From Nanobdellota archaeon (lineage in GTDB: Archaea > Nanobdellota > Nanobdellia > Woesearchaeales > GW2011-AR15), in contig JAAXVZ010000007.1 of the NCBI GenBank assembly GCA_013335235.1, positions 1-6,569 on the forward strand: a DNA stretch of 6,569 bases. Direction: 5' to 3'. Made by a program: the position numbers and the translations under genes. Under the pieces are notes generated by a model. That model had not been told where the DNA came from, ran no database searches, and saw only the letters and a program-made list of their open reading frames with translations. Of the stretch, positions 1 through 5,830 are shown piece after piece. Numbering within the stretch: position 1 is the stretch's first letter; each line of letters begins with the position of its first letter.

Positions 1-51
1 TCGAGATAGCCAATCCATACCTGTCATTTAATGGTATGTGTAAAGCATAAC

Positions 52-61
52 CTTTAAATAT
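52..61 (+). promoter_or_regulatory. Archaeal TATA box for the PEFG-tail surface protein gene
   Basis: The AT-rich element CTTTAAATAT fits an archaeal TATA box. Transcription would start about 26 bases downstream, near position 82-84, leaving a leader of roughly 75 bases before the ATG at 159. That contrasts with the other promoters in this window, whose boxes sit only 26-28 bases before the start codon. Seen: the box. Inferred: the transcription start site. Confidence 0.5.
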
Positions 62-87
62 AGGCAGTTGTTACCAACACAAGGGGT

Positions 88-123
88 GTGGAGAATAGGC
101 TGTCGAATGATAGAGTTCTCTAC
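88..123 (+). other. Possible hairpin in the 5' leader of the surface protein mRNA
   Basis: GTGGAGAA at 88-95 can pair with TTCTCTAC at 116-123 (8 pairs, one of them G-U) around a 20-base loop. It would lie close to the predicted 5' end of the transcript, upstream of the Shine-Dalgarno sequence, so it could stabilise the mRNA without hiding the ribosome site. An arm of this length can arise by chance. Confidence 0.25.
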
Positions 124-147
124 CCACTAAAAACGATCCATATTCAT

Positions 148-153
148 GGAGGT
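148..153 (+). promoter_or_regulatory. Strong Shine-Dalgarno site
   Basis: GGAGGT lies five bases before the ATG at 159. It is the best ribosome binding site in the window and fixes the start of the secreted protein. Together with the TATA box it suggests a well-expressed gene. Confidence 0.75.
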
Positions 154-158
154 AGAAC

Positions 159-656
159 ATGAAGAAAACAATAACACTAGTCGTGATGGCTTTGTTCGTA
201 CTAGGCTTTGCACAGGCATTCGATTCAATCGATTCCGTAGTTGTGCCAGGCGTAGTCAACATGGACCACAATGACGTAAAGCAAGTAGAATACTGCGTCG
301 AATACATAGACGAAGAAGAAGTCAGCAGGCCAGCAGTTGGCCTTGGTGTCAGCATATTCGAGGAATGCCTTGATCAGAACAACCTATTCGGTTGCCAGGC
401 AGGAGACGTCATGAACCCATCTGAGTTCACTGCAACAGCACTTGATGCAGTAACAGATGTTGACGGATGCGCAACACTAGAGCTAGAGACAACAGATGCA
501 GACGGCGGCCTCTTTTACTACACAGTAAATGGAGACCTCGGCGGATCAGTTGTTACAAGGGAGACAGCATCAGCTTACGTCCCTGAGTTCGGCGTCCTAG
601 GCGCAGTCGGTATGCTAGCAGTAGCAGGCCTCTTTATCGCAAAGAGGAGACAGTAA
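159..656 (+). CDS. Secreted surface protein with PEFG-CTERM-like sorting tail
   Basis: This 165-residue protein is probably exported and held at the cell surface. Residues 1-20 form a signal peptide: two lysines, a hydrophobic core, and a likely cleavage site after AQA. The mature part (21-140) is acidic, rich in Asp, Glu, Val and Thr. It has four cysteines (46, 70, 79, 104), enough for two disulfides. The stretch around 98-125, with two TD-x-DG-like turns, looks like a small beta-sandwich. The C-terminus is tripartite: VPEFG at 141-145, a hydrophobic helix at 146-160, and the basic end KRRQ. Archaeal PEF/PEFG-CTERM tails have this form and are processed by archaeosortases; none is encoded in this window. 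The ATG at 159 is chosen because it follows GGAGGT and begins the signal peptide. The specific function is unknown. An S-layer-associated or adhesin-like role is possible but unproven. Confidence 0.85.
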   Translation: MKKTITLVVMALFVLGFAQAFDSIDSVVVPGVVNMDHNDVKQVEYCVEYIDEEEVSRPAVGLGVSIFEECLDQNNLFGCQAGDVMNPSEFTATALDAVTDVDGCATLELETTDADGGLFYYTVNGDLGGSVVTRETASAYVPEFGVLGAVGMLAVAGLFIAKRRQ

Positions 657-665
657 ATTTAATTC

Positions 666-696
666 GCTGCATTTGCAGCTCTTATTATTTTATTCT
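666..696 (+). terminator. Probable terminator of the surface protein gene
   Basis: GCTGC at 666-670 and GCAGC at 675-679 form a five-pair stem around an ATTT loop. The T-rich stretch TCTTATTATTTTATTCT follows. It starts ten bases after the stop codon. Archaeal termination relies mainly on the T-rich tract, so the hairpin may only assist. Confidence 0.45.
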
Positions 697-727
697 CATT
701 ACCCTTAAACGTTTTTTTTATCATATA

Positions 728-776
728 GGTGTGGCTGCAGTGCTTGGATTACTGGCCTTTTAATCGCAGACAGTAA
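728..776 (+). pseudogene. Degenerate relic of a PEFG-type C-terminal tail
   Basis: Bases 754-776 repeat the last 30 bases of the upstream surface protein gene (627-656). GGCC-TTTTAATCGC matches the original at 12 of 14 positions, then AGACAGTAA matches at 9 of 9, after loss of the seven bases AAAGAGG. Just before it, from GTG at 731, one frame reads VAAVLGLLAF and then a stop. That is a hydrophobic stretch like the helix of such tails. No VPEFG codons and no upstream coding part remain. The simplest reading is a decayed remnant of a tandem or related paralogue. A chance match cannot be fully excluded, because the region is short. Confidence 0.4.
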
Positions 777-777
777 C

Positions 778-786
778 TATTTTATT
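778..786 (+). promoter_or_regulatory. Possible TATA box of hypF
   Basis: TATTTTATT is centred about 28 bases before the GTG start at 810. There is no Shine-Dalgarno sequence before the GTG; the stretch 791-809 is pyrimidine-rich. This fits a leaderless transcript, as for other genes here. The same 11-base string TATTTTATTCT also occurs at 686-696 in the upstream terminator, so it may be a terminator element instead. Confidence 0.35.
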
Positions 787-809
787 CTTCAACCCTTTCT
801 TTTTTATTT

Positions 810-1835
810 GTGACTGACACTGATTCTGAATGTATTCTTGCATTAGGCGCAGAGATGCAAGGCTGCTACTCAATCTCTAGAAACAAGAAGATTTTCACTT
901 CAGATGTCTTTGGAGACACTAGCGACTATACTGTCTTCAGCAAGTACAAGGCAGCTCTTCTTGGCTATATCTCATCTAACAGCATCAAGCCAGCTGTGAT
1001 CCTGTGCGACCTGCATCCAGGCTATAACACAAGCATCCTAGCAAAAGAGCTATCAAGCCAGTTTGGTTGCAAGCTAGCGCAGGTCCAGCACCATAAGGCG
1101 CATGCCTATGCAGTAGCAGAGGAGCACGAACTAAAGGACTTTGCGGCGATTGCCTGTGATGGGCTGGGTTTCGGGGAAGACGGGACTATATGGGGCGGTG
1201 AGGTCTTTGTTAACGACAGGAGGATTGGTCATCTGGAATTGCACAGCCAGCTGGGCGGTGATCTTGCAGCAAAAGAGCCCGCAAGGATGCTCTATTCTAT
1301 ACTTTCAAAGGTGATGGATGAGGAAGAGCTGAATCCTATTATGGTCAGGTTCTTCTCAAAAGAAGAGCTAGCTATACTAAAGAAGCAGCTCTATATTGGA
1401 TACAATTCACCATTGACCAGCAGCGCCGGCCGTGTCCTTGATGCAGCGTCTGTCCTTCTAGGGTTCTCAAGGCAGCGAGAGTACGACGGCAGCCCTGCGA
1501 TTGAGCTTGATAAGAATGCCACTGTTCCTTATCTTCTCAAGCCTGCAATCAAGGAAAACACTTTGCTGACATCAACTGTATTCAGATATCTTGCCGATAA
1601 CATGGGCAAGGACAGGAAAAGGCTTGCCGCGACAGTCCTTTATTATGTTGCTGACGGGCTCTATGAGATAGCGGCAAAAGAGAGGCTTCCAGTGCTCTTC
1701 ACAGGCGGGTGTGCACATAGCAGGACGATGAAGAAGGCGCTTGAAGGGAAAGTGCTGTTGAATAAGGCAGTTCCATGCGGTGATGCAGGAATATCACGTG
1801 GGCAGATAGCCTACTATTTAGCTAAGGTGCATTGA
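810..1835 (+). CDS. hypF: HypF-type carbamoyltransferase, Kae1-like domain only
   Basis: In the HypF family this domain transfers a carbamoyl group to the C-terminal cysteine of HypE, the first step in making the cyanide ligands of [NiFe] hydrogenase. The 341 residues cover only the Kae1-like half. They begin directly at the domain start (ILALGAEMQG at 9-18). Visible motifs are DLHPGY (67-72), HHKAH (94-98, keeping the metal-binding HxxxH), DGLGFGEDGTIWGGE (117-131), TSSAGR (203-208), YDGSPA (225-230), FTGGCAH (297-303) and CGDAGISRGQ (323-332). Full-length HypF has about 750 residues with N-terminal acylphosphatase, zinc-finger and YrdC-like domains; all are missing, and the 153 bases upstream are too short to hold them. 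The start is GTG. No ATG exists between the upstream in-frame stop at 774-776 and the domain, and the next Met (residue 16) would cut into it. The gene converges on hypE with three bases between stops. A Kae1/TsaD protein is less likely because of the HypF-specific motifs and the hyp neighbours. Confidence 0.85.
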   Translation: MTDTDSECILALGAEMQGCYSISRNKKIFTSDVFGDTSDYTVFSKYKAALLGYISSNSIKPAVILCDLHPGYNTSILAKELSSQFGCKLAQVQHHKAHAYAVAEEHELKDFAAIACDGLGFGEDGTIWGGEVFVNDRRIGHLELHSQLGGDLAAKEPARMLYSILSKVMDEEELNPIMVRFFSKEELAILKKQLYIGYNSPLTSSAGRVLDAASVLLGFSRQREYDGSPAIELDKNATVPYLLKPAIKENTLLTSTVFRYLADNMGKDRKRLAATVLYYVADGLYEIAAKERLPVLFTGGCAHSRTMKKALEGKVLLNKAVPCGDAGISRGQIAYYLAKVH

Positions 1836-1838
1836 GAT

Positions 1839-2834
1839 TTAGCATATCCTGGGCACAATATTTCCTGATGGCATGTGGAGCATCTTCTTTCCAAGACGTG
1901 TCTGCACTACAACCCCAGATCCTTTAGATACCTTGCCTATGATTGCAGCAGCTGGATTCAGCTTCTTTAATGCAGATATATCAAAATCCGGCTTGCATAT
2001 CGCGACAAGGCGGCCTTCGCAGGCGAGGTTCATGAAATCTATACCAAGCATGCCGCAAAGGGCTTTCACTTCTTTCTTTGCCGGAATCGCCTCTTCTTCA
2101 ACCTCGAGCATGACTCCCTTCTTCTCTGCTATCTCGCACAGGACTGAGGCGAGGCCTCCTCTTGTTATATCCTTTATATGCCTTGCGTATGCTTGTATTG
2201 CAGCTACCTCTTCGAGCATCACCTTGCTGTCAGTCTCCAGTTCAGTCTCAAGTTCAAAACGTTTTGCAAGGAGAGCAGCCCCATGCTCTCCGATGCCGCC
2301 TGAAACCACAATGACGTCGCCTTCTTCTACCTTTGAATCAATCAGCTCTCCTGTGCCGACGCCGCTTGTGCATATAACAAGCTTATCGACAGCACCTTTA
2401 TCCATGACTTTGGTGTCTCCAGTGACTATCGGTATCTTATGCTTTTTTGACAGCTCTCCTATTGTTTGGATTATCTTGAAAAATTCGTCTTTAGGAAGTC
2501 CCTCTTCTATGACAAGAGATAGCGACAGCCCTATTGGCAAGGCGCCTTTCACAGCGAGGTCGTTGACTGTCCCGCAGAACGCCAGCTTCCCTATGTTTCC
2601 TCCCGGAAAAAATAACGGAGTTACAACATAAGAGTCTGTCGTGAAAAACACCCTCCCTTCTTTCACGCAGAAGCTCGCTGCGTCGTCGTCAGAACCCTGC
2701 CAGCCGCTTGTTCTGAGCCTTGCTCCAATCTCTTTTATGAGTTCATGCATCTCCCTTCCGCCAGCGCCATCAGCTAATTTGATGACACCTTTCGGCTCAT
2801 CAGGCACAGGGCAGGCGCCAGTTGCGCAGTTCAT
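1839..2834 (-). CDS. hypE: Hydrogenase maturation protein HypE
   Basis: HypE is a PurM/AIR-synthase-like, ATP-dependent dehydratase. It converts the thiocarboxamide on its C-terminal cysteine to thiocyanate and gives the cyanide to the HypC-HypD complex. With the start at 2834 it has 331 residues. It shows LADGAGGREMHEL (20-32), TTDSYVVTPLFFPGGN (65-80), FCGTVNDLAVKGA (86-98), VTGDTKVMDKG (137-147), DITRGGL (222-228), CEGRL (272-276) and the essential terminal VPRIC (327-331, acceptor Cys331). A longer frame reaches 2873, but the internal ATG is preferred. It overlaps the hypD stop as ATGA and has GGAAGGAG nine bases upstream, and the longer start would put 13 non-family residues in front. 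Before the usual HypE start there is a short extension with Cys3 and Cys8. The gene is probably translationally coupled to hypD. Confidence 0.93.
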   Translation of the reverse strand: MNCATGACPVPDEPKGVIKLADGAGGREMHELIKEIGARLRTSGWQGSDDDAASFCVKEGRVFFTTDSYVVTPLFFPGGNIGKLAFCGTVNDLAVKGALPIGLSLSLVIEEGLPKDEFFKIIQTIGELSKKHKIPIVTGDTKVMDKGAVDKLVICTSGVGTGELIDSKVEEGDVIVVSGGIGEHGAALLAKRFELETELETDSKVMLEEVAAIQAYARHIKDITRGGLASVLCEIAEKKGVMLEVEEEAIPAKKEVKALCGMLGIDFMNLACEGRLVAICKPDFDISALKKLNPAAAIIGKVSKGSGVVVQTRLGKKMLHMPSGNIVPRIC

Positions 2835-3844
2835 TCTGATAAGCTCCTTCCATATTTGAACGCGATTGCGCATGCTCCCTCAGAGTCTGATACCATGCAT
2901 GCGCCCATAGGCCTTTCAGGCGTGCATTCCTTTCCAAAGAACTTGCAGTCCCGGGGCTCTATCATGCCTCTTACAATTTCTCCGCATCTGCAGCCATTAT
3001 CTTTTGCTGCAGGAGCTTTTGAGACAATCTCCTCAAACACGAGTCTTGCGTCAAGCTTCGGGTCCCTGGGTATGAGCCCGGATTTAGGCAGCACGCCTAT
3101 GCCTCTCCATTCAGCATCATACTCTTTCATAGTCTTTTTTATAAGCGCCTGGGCCAGCATATTGCCTTTCGGCAGCACGACTTCCTCATAATCATTTATC
3201 ACTTCGACTCTTTTTTCCTTTATCAGGACAATAAGCCTGTATATTGCCCTGAGAAGCGCGTCTGGCTGGAAACCGGATATGACCTGCGGTCTTGGGATAT
3301 CGAGCGTGCGCCAGATATCCTCTCCTATTATTGTCGAGACATGGCCTGGGTCGATAAACCCGTCTATCTTCATCTCTGTCACAAGGACTTTCATCGCAGG
3401 AGGTATGAGCTTGTGGCTTGAAAACACGGTTATACCTTCTGAGAGGAGCTTTGCTGTCATAGGCGTCGTCGTCTCGAAACCCACAGCGAAAAACACCCTC
3501 TTCCTGTCGTTTATTATCTGATCGACAGAATACAATGTCTTGATATCAGCGCCTCTTGCCTGGGCATCGCGCAGGCTCATCTTAGAGCCAGGGACATGCA
3601 TCATGTCGCCGTATGCAGCAAGAGGTATGTGATTTAATGCAAGCTCTATTGCAGCATCGATGTCTGACTGGCTTGTGACGCAGACAGGGCAGCCTGGACC
3701 TGATATCAGCTTGATATTCTTTGGCAATAATCCGCGTATGCCATATTTCATTATAGAATTGGTATGGCCGCCGCACACTTCCATTATGCGGACTTCACCC
3801 ATGCCGGAAGCGATAGCCTTTATCTTATCGATATACTCATTCAT
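2831..3844 (-). CDS. hypD: Hydrogenase maturation protein HypD
   Basis: HypD is the [4Fe-4S] scaffold protein that, with HypC, holds the iron while CN and CO ligands are added. The 337 residues carry all signature cysteines: MEVCGGHT (21-28), GPGCPVC (49-55), GFETTTP (122-128), the PGHVSTIIG region (166-174), RCGEIVRG (286-293), Cys300, CTPERPMGACMVS (307-319) and EGAC (322-325). The second half holds the expected iron-sulfur ligands. Family members usually read CGGHTH; here the last His is Asn29. An open frame extends to 3919, but the ATG at 3844 is preferred. It gives the family N-terminus and overlaps the end of hypC by eight bases (ATGAATGA); the extra 25 residues of the longer frame are basic and lie within hypC. 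The gene overlaps hypC upstream and hypE downstream, so one transcript is likely. Confidence 0.94.
   Translation of the reverse strand: MNEYIDKIKAIASGMGEVRIMEVCGGHTNSIMKYGIRGLLPKNIKLISGPGCPVCVTSQSDIDAAIELALNHIPLAAYGDMMHVPGSKMSLRDAQARGADIKTLYSVDQIINDRKRVFFAVGFETTTPMTAKLLSEGITVFSSHKLIPPAMKVLVTEMKIDGFIDPGHVSTIIGEDIWRTLDIPRPQVISGFQPDALLRAIYRLIVLIKEKRVEVINDYEEVVLPKGNMLAQALIKKTMKEYDAEWRGIGVLPKSGLIPRDPKLDARLVFEEIVSKAPAAKDNGCRCGEIVRGMIEPRDCKFFGKECTPERPMGACMVSDSEGACAIAFKYGRSLSE
2844..2851 (-). promoter_or_regulatory. Shine-Dalgarno site that decides the hypE start
   Basis: On the minus strand GGAAGGAG lies nine bases before the ATG at 2834-2832, inside the end of hypD. It supports the shorter hypE start over the longer frame at 2873. 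It also fits re-initiation by ribosomes finishing hypD at the ATGA overlap. Confidence 0.65.
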
Positions 3845-4052
3845 CTTCCATCTCAGCGAGGAGGTTGTAAGTATTCTTGGCGACTTCCTCTTCGACTTTC
3901 TGGATAGCAAAACCAACATGCACGATTACATACTCACCTATCTTCGGCTCTTCTAGGAAGGTTATATCTGCCTTCCTTCTGATGCCGCCGAAATCGACGA
4001 TAGCCTTGCTTCCGTCAATAGAGATTATCTTTCCTGGGACAGCAAGACACAT
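3837..4052 (-). CDS. hypC: Hydrogenase maturation chaperone HypC
   Basis: HypC (HypC/HybG/HupF family) is a small OB-fold chaperone. It binds iron with HypD and carries the Fe(CN)2CO unit to the hydrogenase large-subunit precursor. The 71-residue protein begins MCLAVPGKI, so the essential Cys2 becomes N-terminal after methionine removal. It also has the conserved HVGFAIQ (45-51) near the middle. Its length is typical. The C-terminal part (52-71) is acidic and helical. The gene is first of the hypC-hypD-hypE cluster and overlaps hypD by eight bases. No Shine-Dalgarno sequence precedes the ATG, but a TATA-like box lies about 26 bases upstream, so a leaderless transcript starting here is plausible. 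Confidence 0.95.
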   Translation of the reverse strand: MCLAVPGKIISIDGSKAIVDFGGIRRKADITFLEEPKIGEYVIVHVGFAIQKVEEEVAKNTYNLLAEMEDE

Positions 4053-4074
4053 ATCTTATTTGATTCTCATGAGG

Positions 4075-4082
4075 TTTAAAAT
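4075..4082 (-). promoter_or_regulatory. TATA box of the hypCDE cluster
   Basis: On the minus strand ATTTTAAA is centred about 26 bases before the hypC ATG. It overlaps the TAA stop codon of the upstream membrane protein gene. The spacing predicts transcription starting at or next to the ATG. hyp expression could thus be independent of the upstream genes, although read-through across the 23-base gap is also possible. Confidence 0.5.
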
Positions 4083-4603
4083 CCTTGCGATAGGATACTA
4101 ACCAAAAAAATCATCGCGATGTAGGCAGGGATCCAATATACCAGCTGCTTCTTGTAGTAATTTAATAGCGTTAGCAAGAACCCGGATGAGAATACGCCGA
4201 TAATCACAAAAGCGAAGAACGCTGTCAGGCTTGCCATGCCTGCAATCTTTTCTGCTAAGAATAACCCTCCGTCCATTTTATTTGAGGTTATGATATAGCC
4301 GTCAATAGCATAGCCGAAAATGAAAAATACAAGGCCTATGGCTACATTTATTGAAAGCCTGTATGGAAGGATATCCGGGACCTTTTTCTCAAGGAGCGTC
4401 TTCCAGTTGAAGAAGATGAATATCCCGGAGAGCATCATGCTTGCAACAAAGATGTCACGGTTATATGGGAAATTAGGGATGCTGAATGCAGAGTGAAGCT
4501 TGAACATATCGAAGATGAGCTGCTTTAATAAAAATATTGACACGATTATTATGAAAGCGATAGAAGATTTTTCTGCGTAGGACATAAGATTCTTGTTCAT
4601 CAT
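4076..4603 (-). CDS. Small five-helix membrane protein, function unknown
   Basis: I do not recognise this 175-residue protein. It is strongly hydrophobic with five likely membrane helices at about residues 13-31, 51-67, 83-103, 119-147 and 154-172. The fourth is long and may include a bend. Lysines at 68-74 and 151-152 probably mark cytoplasmic sides. It has no cysteine and a single histidine (37), so it cannot be an active archaeosortase or a metal-cysteine enzyme. No transporter or glycosyltransferase motif is visible. It starts five bases after the dehydrogenase stop codon, which suggests cotranscription and perhaps a role in envelope or glycan work, but that is inferred from position only. 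Two ATGs stand in tandem at 4603 and 4600, and either could be used. Confidence 0.75.
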   Translation of the reverse strand: MMNKNLMSYAEKSSIAFIIIVSIFLLKQLIFDMFKLHSAFSIPNFPYNRDIFVASMMLSGIFIFFNWKTLLEKKVPDILPYRLSINVAIGLVFFIFGYAIDGYIITSNKMDGGLFLAEKIAGMASLTAFFAFVIIGVFSSGFLLTLLNYYKKQLVYWIPAYIAMIFLVSILSQGF

Positions 4604-4608
4604 GCTAA

Positions 4609-5799
4609 TTACTTGGTCTCACGTCTTTTTTTACCGTTTCCAAGGACTACAGCGTCTTTTATCCCTAGGTTGAAGCAATCCAGGACACAGGTCTTGCCAA
4701 AGTCAACATCTTTGTAGATATCATGTCCGGTCGCAATCACAGCAATCTTTGCATCCTTCAATACCTTGCCTATGCTCTTCTCGACACCTTTCACATAAGG
4801 GTCGTGCACTCTCACTTCAAACCCATATTCACGGCAAAGCTTGATTATCTCATGGCTCGGAGATTCACGGTCATCGTCCACATTCTTCTTATAGGCTGTC
4901 CCGAGTATCGCGACACTGTCTCCTTTTTTTGCAAGCTTTTTTATCATCTCAAATATCAGCTCTGGCTGGCTGTCGTTTATAAGTCTTGCCGTCGGGATAA
5001 GCTTTGCGCTCTTTGTGTTCTCAGTCAAAAACCATGGGTCGATCGCGATGCAATGCCCACCTACACCAGAACCTGGCGAATGTATATTGACTCGGGGATG
5101 CAGGTTTGCAAGCTCTATCGCCTCCCACGCATTGACACCCAGTTCCATCGAGAGCTTGGCAAACTCATTTGCAAGCGCTATATTCACATCCCTGAAAGTG
5201 TTCTCCATGAGTTTTGCCATCTCAGCAGTCCTTGCATCTGTCAGATGTATCTCATTTCTCACAAAGCAGGAATAGAGTTCTTTTGTCCTTTTGCCTGCCT
5301 CGCCGGTCAGGCCGCCTATTATCCTGTGGTTAGTCTGCATCTCTGATATTGTCTTTCCGGGGATTGCTTTCTCTGAGACATACGCAAGGTCGTATTTCTT
5401 CTTTGCCTTGTCCAGTATCGGCTTGACGATTGTCTCAGTTGTCCCTGGCGTGACTGTAGACTCAAGTATAACAAGGTTCCCTTGCCTGAGAACTCTTGCG
5501 ACAGATTCTGTTGCGCTTATGACATATACATTGTCGCATTTCTTCTCTTTTGTAAATGGTGTCGGGACAGAGATGACAAAGGCGTCAGCCTCAGCAATCG
5601 ATGTCCCGCATGTAAAATTGCCTGCTCCTTCCTTGTACAAGTCTAAGAGTCCAGGCTCCTCAAAAAGCATCTTGCCCTGTTTCAGGGTCTTTATTTTCTC
5701 AGCATTAACATCGAAACCATACACCTGGTGCCCTGCCCTCGCAAAAAGCAGGGCTGTTGGCAGGCCCATATAGCCAAGGCCGACTATTGTGACTTTCAT
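4609..5799 (-). CDS. wecC: UDP-N-acetylmannosamine-type nucleotide-sugar dehydrogenase
   Basis: This is an NAD-dependent four-electron dehydrogenase of the UDP-glucose/GDP-mannose family. It oxidises the C6 of a sugar nucleotide to the uronic acid for cell-surface glycans. The 396 residues show the N-terminal Rossmann motif GLGYMG (7-12) followed by Asp30, VPTPF (78-82), ESTVTPGTT (113-121), AEMAKLMENTFR (192-203, with Lys196 and Asn200), the catalytic PGSGVGGHCIAIDPW (242-256, Cys250), and the C-terminal binding segment GTAYKKNVDDDRESPS (300-315). The GVGGHCIAIDPWF form resembles WecC-type UDP-ManNAc dehydrogenases, which is why this substrate is favoured; UDP-GlcNAc or UDP-glucose cannot be excluded. 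The usual PER around residue 143 reads SEK (142-144), a mild departure. The usual partner, a UDP-GlcNAc 2-epimerase, is not in the window. The gene likely heads a two-gene unit with the membrane protein. Confidence 0.88.
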   Translation of the reverse strand: MKVTIVGLGYMGLPTALLFARAGHQVYGFDVNAEKIKTLKQGKMLFEEPGLLDLYKEGAGNFTCGTSIAEADAFVISVPTPFTKEKKCDNVYVISATESVARVLRQGNLVILESTVTPGTTETIVKPILDKAKKKYDLAYVSEKAIPGKTISEMQTNHRIIGGLTGEAGKRTKELYSCFVRNEIHLTDARTAEMAKLMENTFRDVNIALANEFAKLSMELGVNAWEAIELANLHPRVNIHSPGSGVGGHCIAIDPWFLTENTKSAKLIPTARLINDSQPELIFEMIKKLAKKGDSVAILGTAYKKNVDDDRESPSHEIIKLCREYGFEVRVHDPYVKGVEKSIGKVLKDAKIAVIATGHDIYKDVDFGKTCVLDCFNLGIKDAVVLGNGKKRRETK

Positions 5800-5822
5800 G
5801 ATATAAAAGAGCAGAAATGAAG

Positions 5823-5830
5823 TTCATAAA
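5823..5830 (-). promoter_or_regulatory. Possible TATA box of the dehydrogenase gene
   Basis: On the minus strand TTTATGAA is centred about 27-28 bases before the ATG at 5799, the same spacing as at hypC and at the gene starting at 6389. A second AT-rich run, TTTTATAT, directly abuts the ATG but is too close to act as a TATA box. The match to consensus is only fair. Confidence 0.3.

Noticed and set aside
16..38. Inverted repeat CATACC/GGTATG upstream of the first promoter
   Set aside because: Six pairs with an 11-base loop in an AT-rich region is weak. It could be an upstream gene's end or an operator, but nothing supports either.
1873..2859. Two long plus-strand reading frames opposite hypE
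   Set aside because: They lie wholly antisense to a well-conserved hypE, are Ser/Pro-rich, and have no recognisable motif or ribosome site.
2835..2873. Longer hypE start at 2873
   Set aside because: It adds 13 non-family residues inside hypD, whereas the ATG at 2834 has an ATGA overlap and a Shine-Dalgarno site.
3845..3919. Longer hypD start at 3919
   Set aside because: The added 25 residues are basic, lie within hypC and are not typical of HypD. The ATG at 3844 gives the usual N-terminus.
4076..4603. Archaeosortase that would process the PEFG tail
   Set aside because: The membrane protein has no cysteine at all, so it lacks the catalytic residue of that family, and it is shorter than typical members.
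4723..5773. Several plus-strand reading frames of 80-207 codons opposite the dehydrogenase gene
   Set aside because: The minus-strand frame carries full family motifs. The plus frames overlap each other and show no protein-like features.
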